NCBI GenBank assembly: GCA_035504175.1 | Contig: DATJSJ010000239.1 | Span: forward strand, 1-27,401 | Length of the DNA: 27,401 nt | Source of the DNA: DATJSJ01 sp035504175 | GTDB taxonomy: Bacteria; Pseudomonadota; Alphaproteobacteria; Acetobacterales; Acetobacteraceae | Direction of reading: 5' to 3' | Shown here: piece by piece, positions 7,473-15,461 of the stretch | Layout of the letters: each line of letters begins with the position of its first letter | Numbering within the stretch: position 1 is the stretch's first letter | Made by a program: the position numbers and the translations under genes | Notes under the pieces: generated by a model | What the model saw: the letters and a program-made list of their open reading frames with translations, nothing else | What the model was told of the DNA's origin: nothing | Databases searched by the model: none

Positions 7473-8951
7473 TCACCGCATCACGAACGGATTGGCGACC
7501 TCGCCCACGGTGTCGATCCAGACGCTCTTTTCCTGGAGGTATTCGCGGATCGCGGTCAGCCCGCTTTCCCGCCCGATGCCGGACCGCTTGATGCCGCCGA
7601 ACGGGGAGAGATAGCTGGTGGCGCGATAGGCGTTGACCCAGACCGTGCCTGCCTCCAGCCGCTCCGCCATGCGGAAGGCGGTGCCGATGCCCTGGGTCCA
7701 GACGCCGGCGGCGAGCCCGTACTGGGTGTCGTTGGCGATCGCGATCGCCTCGTCCTCGTCGTCGAACCGCATGACGGCGAGCACCGGGCCGAACACTTCC
7801 TCCTGCGCGATGCGCATTCCCGGCGCGACGCCGGTGAAGATGGTCGGCTCGACGAACCAGCCCTGGCCGCATTCCGGCCGGCGCGCCGCCTCGCCGCCGA
7901 GCGCGCAGGTGGCCCCCTCATCCCTGGCGATGCCGATATAGTCGAGCACCTTGGCGAATTGCGGCCGCGTCGTGATCGGGCCGACCTGGGTACTGTCCTG
8001 CGACGGATCGCCCATCCGCGCCGTCCGGCCGAGGGCGACGATCCGTTCGACGAATTCATCGTGCACGCTGCGATGCACCAGGGCGCGCGAGCCGGCGATG
8101 CAGGTCTGCCCGGTCGCGGCAAATATGCCGGCGACCGCGCCTTTCACCGCGTTGTCGAGCACCGCGTCGCGGCAGACGATGTTGGCGGACTTGCCGCCGA
8201 GCTCCAGCGTCACCGGCTTGATGCCGCGCGCGGCGGTTTCGTACACCTCCTGGCCGGTGCGGTCGCCGCCGGTGAACGCCACTTTCGCGACGCGGGGATG
8301 GCCGACCAGCGCGGCGCCGATCTCCGCCCCGAGCCCGGTCACGATGTTCACGACCCCCGGCGGGAAACCCGCCATGGCGAACAGCTTGCCGAACTCCAGT
8401 GCGGAGACGGAGGCGTATTCCGACGGCTTCCAGACCACGGTGTTTCCGGCCGCCAGCGCCGGCGCCAGCTTCCACGCCGCCAGCATCAGCGGCGAGTTCC
8501 ACGGCGTGATCGCCGCCACCACGCCCAGCGGTTCCTCGCGCGTGAAGTTCACCATGCCCGGCTTGTCGATCGGGATGACGCGGCCCTCCACCTTGTCCGC
8601 GAGTCCGCCGAAATAGTGGAACCATTGCGGGACGTAGCGCAGTTGCGCCCGCATTTCGGTGACTAGTTTGCCGTTGTCGCGCGTCTCGATCGCGGCCAGC
8701 CGGTCGGCCTCCGGGGCGACGAGGTCCGCCAGCCGGCGCAGCAGATGGCCGCGCGAAGTGGCCGTGAGGCCGCGCCAGGCGGGATCGCGGAAGGCGCGGT
8801 GCGCCGACTGGACGGCGCGATCGACGTCCTCGCTGTCGGCCCGCGGCACCAGCGCCCAGGGGGCGCCGCGATACGGGTCCTCGGTCTCGAAGGTGCGGTG
8901 CCCGGCGGCCTGCACCCATTCGCCGTCGATCAGCATGTCGTAGGCCTGCAT
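7473..8951 (-). CDS. NAD(P)-dependent aldehyde dehydrogenase
   Basis: A 492-residue cytosolic aldehyde dehydrogenase oxidising an aldehyde to the carboxylate. Visible landmarks are ITPWN (148-152, oxyanion Asn152), KPSEYA near 175-180 for cofactor binding, FTGGDRTG (227-233), VTLELGGKS (247-255, general base Glu250) and GQTC (281-284, nucleophile Cys284). The late EEVFGPV motif is also present. The length is that of the standard family. The ATG at 8951 has GGAGG 8 bases upstream. It follows the carboxymuconolactone-decarboxylase-like gene by 31 bases, so the two are very likely cotranscribed. The physiological aldehyde is unknown; a semialdehyde from the neighbouring pathway is an inference. 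Confidence 0.95.
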   Translation of the reverse strand: MQAYDMLIDGEWVQAAGHRTFETEDPYRGAPWALVPRADSEDVDRAVQSAHRAFRDPAWRGLTATSRGHLLRRLADLVAPEADRLAAIETRDNGKLVTEMRAQLRYVPQWFHYFGGLADKVEGRVIPIDKPGMVNFTREEPLGVVAAITPWNSPLMLAAWKLAPALAAGNTVVWKPSEYASVSALEFGKLFAMAGFPPGVVNIVTGLGAEIGAALVGHPRVAKVAFTGGDRTGQEVYETAARGIKPVTLELGGKSANIVCRDAVLDNAVKGAVAGIFAATGQTCIAGSRALVHRSVHDEFVERIVALGRTARMGDPSQDSTQVGPITTRPQFAKVLDYIGIARDEGATCALGGEAARRPECGQGWFVEPTIFTGVAPGMRIAQEEVFGPVLAVMRFDDEDEAIAIANDTQYGLAAGVWTQGIGTAFRMAERLEAGTVWVNAYRATSYLSPFGGIKRSGIGRESGLTAIREYLQEKSVWIDTVGEVANPFVMR

Positions 8952-8982
8952 GACGCCTGCCTCCATACGCGACCTGCCCACG

Positions 8983-9366
8983 CTACCCGGGCGCATCCAC
9001 CTCGGTGAAGGCCTCGCGGGCGATGCGGAAGGAATCGACGCCGGCCGGCACCCCGGCATAGATCGCGACCTGCATGAGGATCTCGCGAATCTCGTCGCGC
9101 GTCACCCCGTTCTTCAGCGCGCCCTTGACGTGCAGCTTCAGCTCATGCGGGCGGTTGAGGCAGCTCAGCATCGCGATGTTCAGCATGCTGCGTGTCTTGT
9201 GCGGCAGCTCCTCGCGGCCCCACACGGCGCCCCAGCAATACTCGGTCACCAGCTCCTGCATCGGGCGGTTGAACGCGTCCGCCGCCGCGAACGAGCGTTC
9301 GACGAACTCGGCGCCGAGCACCTTCTTGCGGATCTCGAGCCCGCGATCGAATACGTCCTTGCTCAT
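8983..9366 (-). CDS. Carboxymuconolactone decarboxylase family protein
   Basis: A 127-residue PcaC/CMD-fold protein. The family signature is clear: TEYCWGAVWGREELPHKTRSML-like core near 41-63, then HVKGALKNGVTRDEIREI (79-96) and VAIYAGVPAGVDSF (99-112). It lacks the CxxC of AhpD-type peroxidase relatives, which fits a decarboxylase or ring-lactone role better than a redox one. The length matches PcaC (about 125-135). The start ATG has an AGGAG site 10 bases upstream. It sits 33 bases after the dehydrogenase and 31 bases before the aldehyde dehydrogenase in the leftward run. True protocatechuate-pathway genes are absent here, so calling it pcaC would be unsafe. Confidence 0.9.
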   Translation of the reverse strand: MSKDVFDRGLEIRKKVLGAEFVERSFAAADAFNRPMQELVTEYCWGAVWGREELPHKTRSMLNIAMLSCLNRPHELKLHVKGALKNGVTRDEIREILMQVAIYAGVPAGVDSFRIAREAFTEVDAPG

Positions 9367-9399
9367 GCAGCGCTTGCTCCTTCCTGCGCACCGGCGGGC

Positions 9400-10290
9400 T
9401 CAGCCCTTGATCTCGACGCCGGCCCATTGCTCGACCACGCGCGCGATCGAGGTGAAATCGCTGTCGGCACCGAACCTGGCCTGCGTTATGGCGAGCATCT
9501 GGCGCACGGCGGCGCCGGCCACCATCGGCACGCCCAGCGACTCGGCCTCGTCGATGCACAGCCGCACGTCCTTGTAGGAGAGCCCGGTGGCAAAGCCGAA
9601 ATCGAAGGTTCGGGTGAGGATCGCGCGCGGGAACTTGTCCTGCGTCGCGCTGTTGCGGCCGCTGCTGACATTGACGATGTCGATCAGAGTCCTCGGGTCG
9701 AGGCCGGCCTTGACGGCCATGGCGGCCGCCTCGCAACTGATCACCAGGGCGGATGCGGCGAGCAGGTTGTTGGCGAGCTTGGCCACCTGCGCCAGCCCCG
9801 GCTTCTCGCCGACATAGAACAGCTTGCCGAAGATCCGCAGCAGCGGCTCGGCGAGCGCGACGGCCTCCTTGGGGCCGGAGACCATCACCGCGAGTGTGCC
9901 GCCTTTCGCACCGGCGACGCCGCCGGACACCGGCGCGTCGATCAGCGCCATGCCGCGCTCGCGCAGGGCGCTCGCGACGCGGCCGGCCATGCCGGGGCCC
10001 GTGGTCGAGAGATCGACGACCGTGCGCACCCGGCCTCCGGCGGCGACGCCGCCCTCGCCGACCACCACGTGATGCACGATATCGGGTGTCGGAAGGCTCA
10101 CGAACACGATGTCGGCCGCTGCCCCCACCGCCTCGGCAGACGCCGCCGGGTGGCGGCCATCGGCGGCGGCATTGAGGGCCTCGGGGCTTGCGTCGAAGAC
10201 ATGCACGGTATGGCCTGCCGCGGCGAGGCGGCCGCTCATCGGGCCGCCCATGCGCCCGAGGCCCACGAAGCCAACGACCGGATCTGCCAC
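9400..10290 (-). CDS. NAD-binding 3-hydroxyisobutyrate dehydrogenase-like beta-hydroxyacid dehydrogenase
   Basis: A 296-residue cytosolic beta-hydroxyacid dehydrogenase that would oxidise a 3-hydroxy acid to a semialdehyde or reduce the reverse. It has the dinucleotide motif GFVGLGRMGGPM (7-18), DLSTTGPG (93-100), the substrate motif DAPVSGG (118-124) and KLANN with catalytic Lys171 (171-175). The length is standard (about 295). I chose the GTG at 10290 because GGGAG lies 5 bases upstream and the Rossmann strand begins immediately after; the frame stays open further upstream but without family sequence. Its product would suit the aldehyde dehydrogenase two genes downstream. The substrate is not determinable from sequence. 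Confidence 0.92.
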   Translation of the reverse strand: MADPVVGFVGLGRMGGPMSGRLAAAGHTVHVFDASPEALNAAADGRHPAASAEAVGAAADIVFVSLPTPDIVHHVVVGEGGVAAGGRVRTVVDLSTTGPGMAGRVASALRERGMALIDAPVSGGVAGAKGGTLAVMVSGPKEAVALAEPLLRIFGKLFYVGEKPGLAQVAKLANNLLAASALVISCEAAAMAVKAGLDPRTLIDIVNVSSGRNSATQDKFPRAILTRTFDFGFATGLSYKDVRLCIDEAESLGVPMVAGAAVRQMLAITQARFGADSDFTSIARVVEQWAGVEIKG

Positions 10291-10313
10291 GTTTTCTCCC
10301 TCGCGCCCGTAGG

Positions 10314-10342
10314 GGCCGCGGCGGCGACGCCGTCGCGCGGCC
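10314..10342. repeat. GC-rich intercistronic hairpin upstream of the dehydrogenase
   Basis: GGCCGCG (10314-10320) pairs with CGCGGCC (10336-10342). The intervening bases include the palindromic CGGCGACGCCG, so a long GC stem is possible in the 137-base gap between the second MmgE/PrpD gene and the dehydrogenase start. It could stabilise or process the mRNA. No U-tract is present. Confidence 0.35.
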
Positions 10343-10427
10343 GGCTGGAAGAGTCGATTAGCCCCCGTCCACGGCCGCCGCAGCACCGGGCCGGGCATAA
10401 CAGAAATAGCCGCAGCGACCGTGGCGG

Positions 10428-11801
10428 TCAGGCGGCGGCACTTGTCCAGTGGCGCAGCAGGTCGCCGATATGCTCGAGCTCGTCCAAGCGCCAGCACCGC
10501 TCGATTGCCATCTCCAGATCGACGCCCGGCGCGGCGTCGGCCGCGAGTGCGCGCACCTTGTCCTCGATGTCGCGATCGCTGAGCGGCGCCGCCATGCTGC
10601 CGCGGGCGTGCAGCACCGTGGCCGTCAGGCGACGCCCGTCCTGCAGCACGACCTCGACCCGCGCCGCGCCGCGCGGCAGGTCCGGCGCCAGCGCGGCGCG
10701 GACCCGGCCGCGGAACGCCGCGACGAGCGGGTTCGCGACCGCCTCCGGCCCATACTCGCGAACGCCGGTCGCACCGAACAGGAACGCGACCGCCGCCGTG
10801 TGATGGATCGAGACGCGGGCGTCACGCTCGGTATGCACCGGGCGATCGCCGCGCGCGAGCAGCAGCGCATCCCCGTGCACCACGACTTCCGACACCGCCT
10901 CGGCAGCGATGCCGTGCTCGCGCCGCAGCGCCAGGCAGGCGTCGCTGACCGCATGCAGCACGATGCCGCTCGGATAGGGCTTGTAGGTGTTCGTCAGCAG
11001 CTCCCACTCGGCGCCGAGCCCTTGCAGCATCCGCGCCACGTCCGGCTCGTCGCCCATGGCGCGGGCCCAGCCAAGCGGCCCTTCGATGGCGAGCGGCGCG
11101 GCGGCGTAGCCGGCCTCCGCCATCATGGCGGCGAACAATCCGTTCCGTGCCGCGCTGCCGACGCTGACGTTCTTTGCCGCCGTGGGCAGGTTTTCCACGA
11201 TGCCGGCGGACTGGCTTGCGGCGATGCCGAGCGCGTGTCCGGTTTGCCCGGCGGACAGCCCGAGCAGCCGCGCACAGGCCGCGGCCGCGCCGAACACGCC
11301 GCAGGTCGAGGTGATGTGCCAGCCGCGCGCGTAGTGGCCCGGCGAGACGGCGTTGCCGACGCGGCAGGCGATCTCGGCACCGAGCGCGAAGGCGAGCAGC
11401 ACGTCCTGTCCGCCGATCCCGCGCAGCTCGCCCAGCGCCAGCGCCGGCGGCGCGACCGGCGCGCTCGGGTGGATCACCGTGTTCAGATGCGTGTCGTCGA
11501 AATCCAGGAGATTGCCTGCCACCGCATTGACGAAGCTGGCGCCCGGCGGGTCGAGCCGGTCCGCGCGTCCGATCAGCGTGGCGCTCGCCGGGCCGCCGAA
11601 GCGGCGCTGCACCGCGACCGCCTGCTCGACCGGCTCCGTCCGGGCGACCCCCAGCGCGCAGCCGAGCAGGTTCAGCAGCGCCCGCTTCGCCTCATGGGCA
11701 ACCGGTTCGGGCAGGTCGGACCACGCGCATCGCGCGACGAAATCGCCCAGTGCGGCGGCCGCAGCATCATGGGGGGGACGCATCGGCGTCGCGACCGGCA
11801 T
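10428..11801 (-). CDS. MmgE/PrpD family protein (canonical motif)
   Basis: A 457-residue MmgE/PrpD protein, first gene of the leftward run. It carries the canonical DFDDTH motif (100-105, FDDTH) followed by HPSAPVAPPALA (111-122). Other family elements are the YARGWHITSTCGVFGAAAACARLLGL-like core and the C-terminal KPYPSG and SIHHTAAVAFLFG-type segments. The family catalyses dehydration or isomerisation of tricarboxylate or dicarboxylate substrates. I chose the ATG at 11801 because GGGAG precedes it by 5 bases; the 26 extra in-frame residues upstream are Arg-rich and not family-like. It is clearly a different clade from the other MmgE/PrpD gene of the cluster. The reaction is unknown. Confidence 0.9.
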   Translation of the reverse strand: MPVATPMRPPHDAAAAALGDFVARCAWSDLPEPVAHEAKRALLNLLGCALGVARTEPVEQAVAVQRRFGGPASATLIGRADRLDPPGASFVNAVAGNLLDFDDTHLNTVIHPSAPVAPPALALGELRGIGGQDVLLAFALGAEIACRVGNAVSPGHYARGWHITSTCGVFGAAAACARLLGLSAGQTGHALGIAASQSAGIVENLPTAAKNVSVGSAARNGLFAAMMAEAGYAAAPLAIEGPLGWARAMGDEPDVARMLQGLGAEWELLTNTYKPYPSGIVLHAVSDACLALRREHGIAAEAVSEVVVHGDALLLARGDRPVHTERDARVSIHHTAAVAFLFGATGVREYGPEAVANPLVAAFRGRVRAALAPDLPRGAARVEVVLQDGRRLTATVLHARGSMAAPLSDRDIEDKVRALAADAAPGVDLEMAIERCWRLDELEHIGDLLRHWTSAAA

Positions 11802-11908
11802 GCCGTCTCCCGTGCTGCGTTGCGACGTTTTGCGGCGTTTCGCCGCCCGTCTATTATCCGTGCGACGAGATTGCCGCAACCGGCCGCGCGCGCCATGGGG
11901 AGGTGCTC
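11802..11908. promoter_or_regulatory. Divergent promoter region with inverted repeat between MmgE/PrpD and lactonase-like gene
   Basis: This 107-base gap separates two genes read in opposite directions. On the minus strand a GATAAT hexamer (11858-11853, five of six matches to the -10 consensus) is present without a convincing -35. Just downstream of it, about where transcription would begin, is the perfect inverted repeat GCGGCG (11832-11837), TTT, CGCCGC (11841-11846). This could be the operator for the cluster. The regulator (the cluster LysR or another) is not identifiable. Confidence 0.35.
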
Positions 11909-12703
11909 TTGAGCGATACTTATGACCTGTTTGCCATCCGCTATGGCCATAACGAACGCCGTTCGCCGGCCAATTTCCTCGGCGGCGACGACCATGACGT
12001 GCCGATGCCGCTCGACTACTTCGTCTGGGCGATCATCGGCGAGACGCGGCGCTTCGTGTTCGACACGGGATTCGACGCGGATGTCGGCGCGCGGCGGCAG
12101 CGCACCTTGCTGCGGCCGGTCGGGGAAGGGCTGAAGATGATCGGCGTCGCCCCGGACACGGTCGAGGATGTCATCATCTCGCACTTGCATTTCGACCATG
12201 CCGGCAATCACGACCTGTTTCCCGCGGCGCGATACCATCTGCAGGACGCCGAGATGGCCTACTGCACCGGCCGCTGCATGTGCCATCACGCGCTGCGCCA
12301 TCCGTTCGATCTGGCGGACGTGACGGCGATGGTCGGCCGGGTGTTCGCCGGCCGGGTGACGTTCCACGACGGCGCGTCGGAGATCGCGCCCAATCTTACC
12401 GTGCACCGGGTCGGGGGCCATTCGAGGGGGCTGCAGATCGTGCGCGTGCTGACCCGTCGCGGCTGGGTCGTGCTTGGCTCCGATGCGTCGCATTTCTACG
12501 CCAATTTCGAGCAGGGCCGACCGTTTCCGGTGCTGGAGAGCGTCTCGGACATGCTGGAAGGCTTCGCCACGATGCGACGCCTCGCCTCCTCGCCGCAGCA
12601 CATCGTCCCGGGACACGATCCACTGGTGCTGGAACGCTATCCGGCGGCGCTCGACGACGTCGGCGACATCGTGCGGCTGGACTTGCCGCCCGTCGCGACG
12701 TGA
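11909..12703 (+). CDS. Metallo-beta-lactamase-fold hydrolase, N-acyl homoserine lactonase-like
   Basis: A 264-residue MBL-fold metallohydrolase. The metal ligands are all visible: SHLHFDHAGN with His92, His94, Asp96 and His97; GGHSRG with His171; GSDASH with Asp192; and PGHD with His236. This is the pattern of AiiA/AttM-type lactonases, which hydrolyse lactone rings. I chose the TTG at 11909 because GGGAGG ends 5 bases upstream; the open frame reaches an ATG at 11750 but that would overlap the divergent gene by 52 bases and add non-family sequence. It shares a control region with the catabolic run, so a catabolic lactone is as plausible a substrate as a quorum signal. Its 3-prime end overlaps the convergent DMT gene. 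Confidence 0.88.
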   Translation: MSDTYDLFAIRYGHNERRSPANFLGGDDHDVPMPLDYFVWAIIGETRRFVFDTGFDADVGARRQRTLLRPVGEGLKMIGVAPDTVEDVIISHLHFDHAGNHDLFPAARYHLQDAEMAYCTGRCMCHHALRHPFDLADVTAMVGRVFAGRVTFHDGASEIAPNLTVHRVGGHSRGLQIVRVLTRRGWVVLGSDASHFYANFEQGRPFPVLESVSDMLEGFATMRRLASSPQHIVPGHDPLVLERYPAALDDVGDIVRLDLPPVAT

Positions 12704-13641
12704 CCACGATCGCGGCGGCGGCACAGGGTCAGCGCGCGTCCGTCAATACAGGCGAGGCCGAGGCCGATCATTGCCATGCCCGCGAATGCGTGTGACCCGA
12801 GGGTTTCGCCCAGCGCGAGCCAACCCAGCAGCAGCGCGGTGACCGGCAGCAGGAAGGTGACGAGCAGCAGGTTCGTCGCGCCGGCTGTCGCGAGAATCCG
12901 GAAATAGAGGATGTACGCAAGCACGGTGCCGAGCAGGGCCAGGCCGGCCAGCGCGGCCCAGGCGGACGCGCCCGGCATCGACAGCGTCCAGGGGCGATCC
13001 ACGATTGCGGCGAGCGGGATCAGCATGACGGCGCTTGCGGTGATCTGGCCGGTCGCCACCGTGACGGGCGACATCCCCCGGAACCGGCGCCCATAGAGTC
13101 CGGCGAACGCGTAGCTGAGTGCCGCGATCAGGCAGGCAAGCTCGCCGATCACGTCGCCGCGGCCGAGACCCGCGAACGCATCTGCCCCGATCAGCACGGT
13201 GACACCGAGGAATCCGAGGGCCACGCCCGCCGCCTTGGCCGGCGTCAGCGTCTCGTTCGTCGTCAGCAGGTGCGCGACAAAGACAGTGAACACCGGCGTG
13301 GTGGCGTTGAGGATGGAGGCGACACCGCTCGCGATCCGGGTCTCGCCGAAGGCAATCAGGGTGTAGGGGATCACGTTGTTCAGCAGTCCCATGATCGCGA
13401 AGGCGCCCCAGGTACGGGCCGGCACCGGTGCGCGGCCCGGCCGGACCGCGCACCAGAGATTGAGCACGAGCGCCGCGAGGCCGACCCGTCCAAGCACCAC
13501 CGTGAACGGCGGCAAGGTGGCCACCAGTATCTTGAAGAAATAGAACGAGCTGCCCCAGAGCGCCGCGAGTGCCGCCAGCAAGATCCATTCGGTGCGGTTC
13601 ATGCGCGGGTGCGGGACCAGCGGTCCACGGGGATCGGTCAT
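12637..13641 (-). CDS. EamA/DMT family transporter
   Basis: A 334-residue inner-membrane protein of the drug/metabolite transporter superfamily with about ten helices in two EamA repeats. The first helix carries the typical WGSSFYFFK (29-37). The first repeat ends near TPVFTVFVAHLLTTNETLTP and the second ends near LLGWLALGETLGSHAFAG, both recognisable EamA boundary motifs. The start ATG at 13641 has a GGAG 9 bases upstream; an internal ATG (MNRTEW, residue 14) lies nearer the first helix and is a possible alternative. The last 67 bases overlap the 3-prime end of the convergent lactonase-like gene. Its basic tail is unusual but not unique. The substrate is unknown, commonly amino acids or metabolites exported. 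Confidence 0.9.
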   Translation of the reverse strand: MTDPRGPLVPHPRMNRTEWILLAALAALWGSSFYFFKILVATLPPFTVVLGRVGLAALVLNLWCAVRPGRAPVPARTWGAFAIMGLLNNVIPYTLIAFGETRIASGVASILNATTPVFTVFVAHLLTTNETLTPAKAAGVALGFLGVTVLIGADAFAGLGRGDVIGELACLIAALSYAFAGLYGRRFRGMSPVTVATGQITASAVMLIPLAAIVDRPWTLSMPGASAWAALAGLALLGTVLAYILYFRILATAGATNLLLVTFLLPVTALLLGWLALGETLGSHAFAGMAMIGLGLACIDGRALTLCRRRDRGHVATGGKSSRTMSPTSSSAAG

Positions 13642-13876
13642 GGCGGCGTGCTCCGGGCTGGCTGCGTGGGCGCGCCTGACGGCGCTCGCATTGACGCAAG
13701 AGGATAGGGAGCGGGATTCGTACGCGGCCATCCGGTGCTTGCTCTGGCACGCCTGCTTCGGCACGCCGCCGCGCAATTTCGACGCGAGTGCCGGCGGGCA
13801 CGTCGGATCCGGTTAGCGTGGCGGAAACCAATCGCAGGGTAGGACCGGACTTCGCCACGATGTGGGGACGGTCCCG

Positions 13877-14194
13877 ATGCGTCTCTCCGGCGTCGGAATG
13901 CTCCTGGCTGCCATGCTTGTTGCGACCGGCCATCCGGCCCGGGCACAGCCCGTGCCGTGCACGCCGGCCCATGCCGGCGCACGAACCTGCATGGAAGGTT
14001 CGGTCTGCGAATGCGCCTACGAGTCGGGCGGCACGATGCTGCGCACGCCCCCGGGCTGGCATTGGCAATGCAGCATCATGCAGATGTGCGACGAGACGGT
14101 TCCGGCCGAGCTTGCGCCGCCGCCCGGCCTGCCGGACGGGGTGAACGTGGACATCATTCCGGGTCTCTCCCCCGGCGGCCGCCCGGCGCGATAG
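13877..14194 (+). CDS. Small Cys-rich secreted protein, function unknown
   Basis: A 105-residue predicted exported protein. It begins MRLSGVGMLLAAMLVATG, a signal peptide with an ARA-type signal-peptidase I site near residue 23. The mature part has six cysteines (PVPC, ARTC, SVC, EC, WQC, QMC), enough for three disulfides, and a Pro/Gly-rich tail. I chose the ATG at 13877; an in-frame GTG five codons earlier is possible, with a GGGGAC stretch nearby that could serve as ribosome site. It stands alone, convergent with ccrM and divergent from the DMT gene. I do not recognise the family; the periplasmic location is an inference. Confidence 0.65.
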   Translation: MRLSGVGMLLAAMLVATGHPARAQPVPCTPAHAGARTCMEGSVCECAYESGGTMLRTPPGWHWQCSIMQMCDETVPAELAPPPGLPDGVNVDIIPGLSPGGRPAR

Positions 14195-14204
14195 CCGGCT
14201 TGCG

Positions 14205-14226
14205 CCGCCCGACGCTGGTCGGGCGG
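14205..14226. terminator. Hairpin between convergent small-protein gene and ccrM
   Basis: CCGCCCGAC (14205-14213), loop GCTG, GTCGGGCGG (14218-14226) forms a perfect 9-base-pair stem in the 38-base gap between the stop at 14194 and the ccrM stop at 14233. Its position suits a bidirectional terminator. Neither side has a clear U-tract, so termination strength is uncertain. Confidence 0.6.
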
Positions 14227-14232
14227 GTTCCG

Positions 14233-15321
14233 CTACGAGCCAGCCTCCGCCAGCACCTCGCGCCGCAGCACGTCGAGCGCGATCACCGCGCCGTCACGCT
14301 CCAGATGCCAGAAGGTCCAGCCGTTGCAGCTCGGCGCATTCTGCACCGCGGCGCCGACCTGGTGGATCGAGCCCCGCGTGCTGCCGGCCACCAGCGTGCC
14401 GTCGGCCGCGACCGTCGCCGTCACGCGCCGCTGCCGGTCGTGCAGCACCGTCCCCGCCGGCACCAGCCCGCGCTCCACCAGCTGGCCGAAGGGCACACGC
14501 GGCGTCTCCCGCCGGCCCGGCGTGGTCGCGACGCTGGTCGCGGGCAGCGGATGCTCGCGCCGGATGCGGCCGATCGCCGCCTCGGCATAGGCCGGGTGGC
14601 GCTCGATGCCGATGAAATGGCGGTGCAGGCGCTTGGCGACCGCGGCCGTCGTGCCGGTGCCGAGGAATGGGTCGAGCACGATCTCGCCCGGCGCGGTCGA
14701 GGCCAGCAGCACGCGGTGCAGCAGCGCCTCCGGCTTCTGCGTCGGGTGCAGCTTCAGCCCGTGCGGATTGCGCAGCCGCTCCGGCCCGGTGCAGAGCGGC
14801 AGCGTCCAGTCGCTGCGCATCTGCACGTCGTCGTTCAGCGCCTTCATCGCTTGGTAGTTGAAGCGATAGCGCGCGTCGCGGCCGCGCGCCGCCCAGATCA
14901 GCGTCTCGTGCGCGTTGGTGAAGCGCCGGCCGCGAAAATTCGGCATCGGGTTCGACTTGCGCCAGATTACGTCGTTGAGCAGCCAGAAGCCGAGATCCTG
15001 CAGGATGGCGCCGATGCGGAAGATGTTGTGGTAGGCGCCGATCACCCAGAGCGTGCCGTCCTTGCGCAGCAGCCGCCGGCACTCGGCCAGCCATTCGCGG
15101 GTGAAGGCGTCGTACGCCTCGAAATCGGTGAACCGGTCCCAGTCCTCGTCGACGCCGTCGACCAGGCTGTCATCCGGCCGGCGCAGCTCGCCGCGGAGCT
15201 GCAAATTGTAGGGCGGGTCGGCGAAGACGCAATGCACGCAGGCGGTCGGCAGCATGCGCATCATGCGCACGCAATCACCAAGCAGCACCTGATCCAGCGG
15301 CAGTTCGCGGACGATCTCCAC
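14233..15321 (-). CDS. ccrM: CcrM-type cell-cycle DNA adenine methyltransferase (GANTC)
   Basis: A beta-class N6-adenine methyltransferase, 362 residues, with DPPYNLQL (catalytic DPPY) near residue 37, AdoMet motif DPFLGTGTT, and the long CcrM-specific stretch WVIGAYHNIFRIG...WRKSNPMPNF. The C-terminal DNA-recognition domain (VPFGQLVERGLV...GSIHQVGA...APSCNGWTFWH) is what separates CcrM from other family members. In alphaproteobacteria it methylates GANTC once per cell cycle. No ATG is available near the expected N-terminus; GTG at 15321 with GGGAG 12 bases upstream gives the closest match to family length, while TTG at 15366 is an alternative. It follows rnhB in the same direction with about 140 bases between, a pairing known in alphaproteobacteria. 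Confidence 0.93.
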   Translation of the reverse strand: MEIVRELPLDQVLLGDCVRMMRMLPTACVHCVFADPPYNLQLRGELRRPDDSLVDGVDEDWDRFTDFEAYDAFTREWLAECRRLLRKDGTLWVIGAYHNIFRIGAILQDLGFWLLNDVIWRKSNPMPNFRGRRFTNAHETLIWAARGRDARYRFNYQAMKALNDDVQMRSDWTLPLCTGPERLRNPHGLKLHPTQKPEALLHRVLLASTAPGEIVLDPFLGTGTTAAVAKRLHRHFIGIERHPAYAEAAIGRIRREHPLPATSVATTPGRRETPRVPFGQLVERGLVPAGTVLHDRQRRVTATVAADGTLVAGSTRGSIHQVGAAVQNAPSCNGWTFWHLERDGAVIALDVLRREVLAEAGS

Positions 15322-15461
15322 GGACGGGCGGAACTCCCAAGCGGTGGCCAGACCATGATCGCGCAAGGCGCGAACCGTGATCTGAAGACGAGCGGCTGGA
15401 CCGGGATCGCCCGGCGCGCGGAGCGGTCCCGGCGCAACGTGGCGGCGCGCCCGCCGCCGCG

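Noticed and set aside
8983..9366. True pcaC of the protocatechuate pathway
   Set aside because: No other protocatechuate genes are present and CMD-fold proteins are functionally diverse, so the specific symbol was not used.
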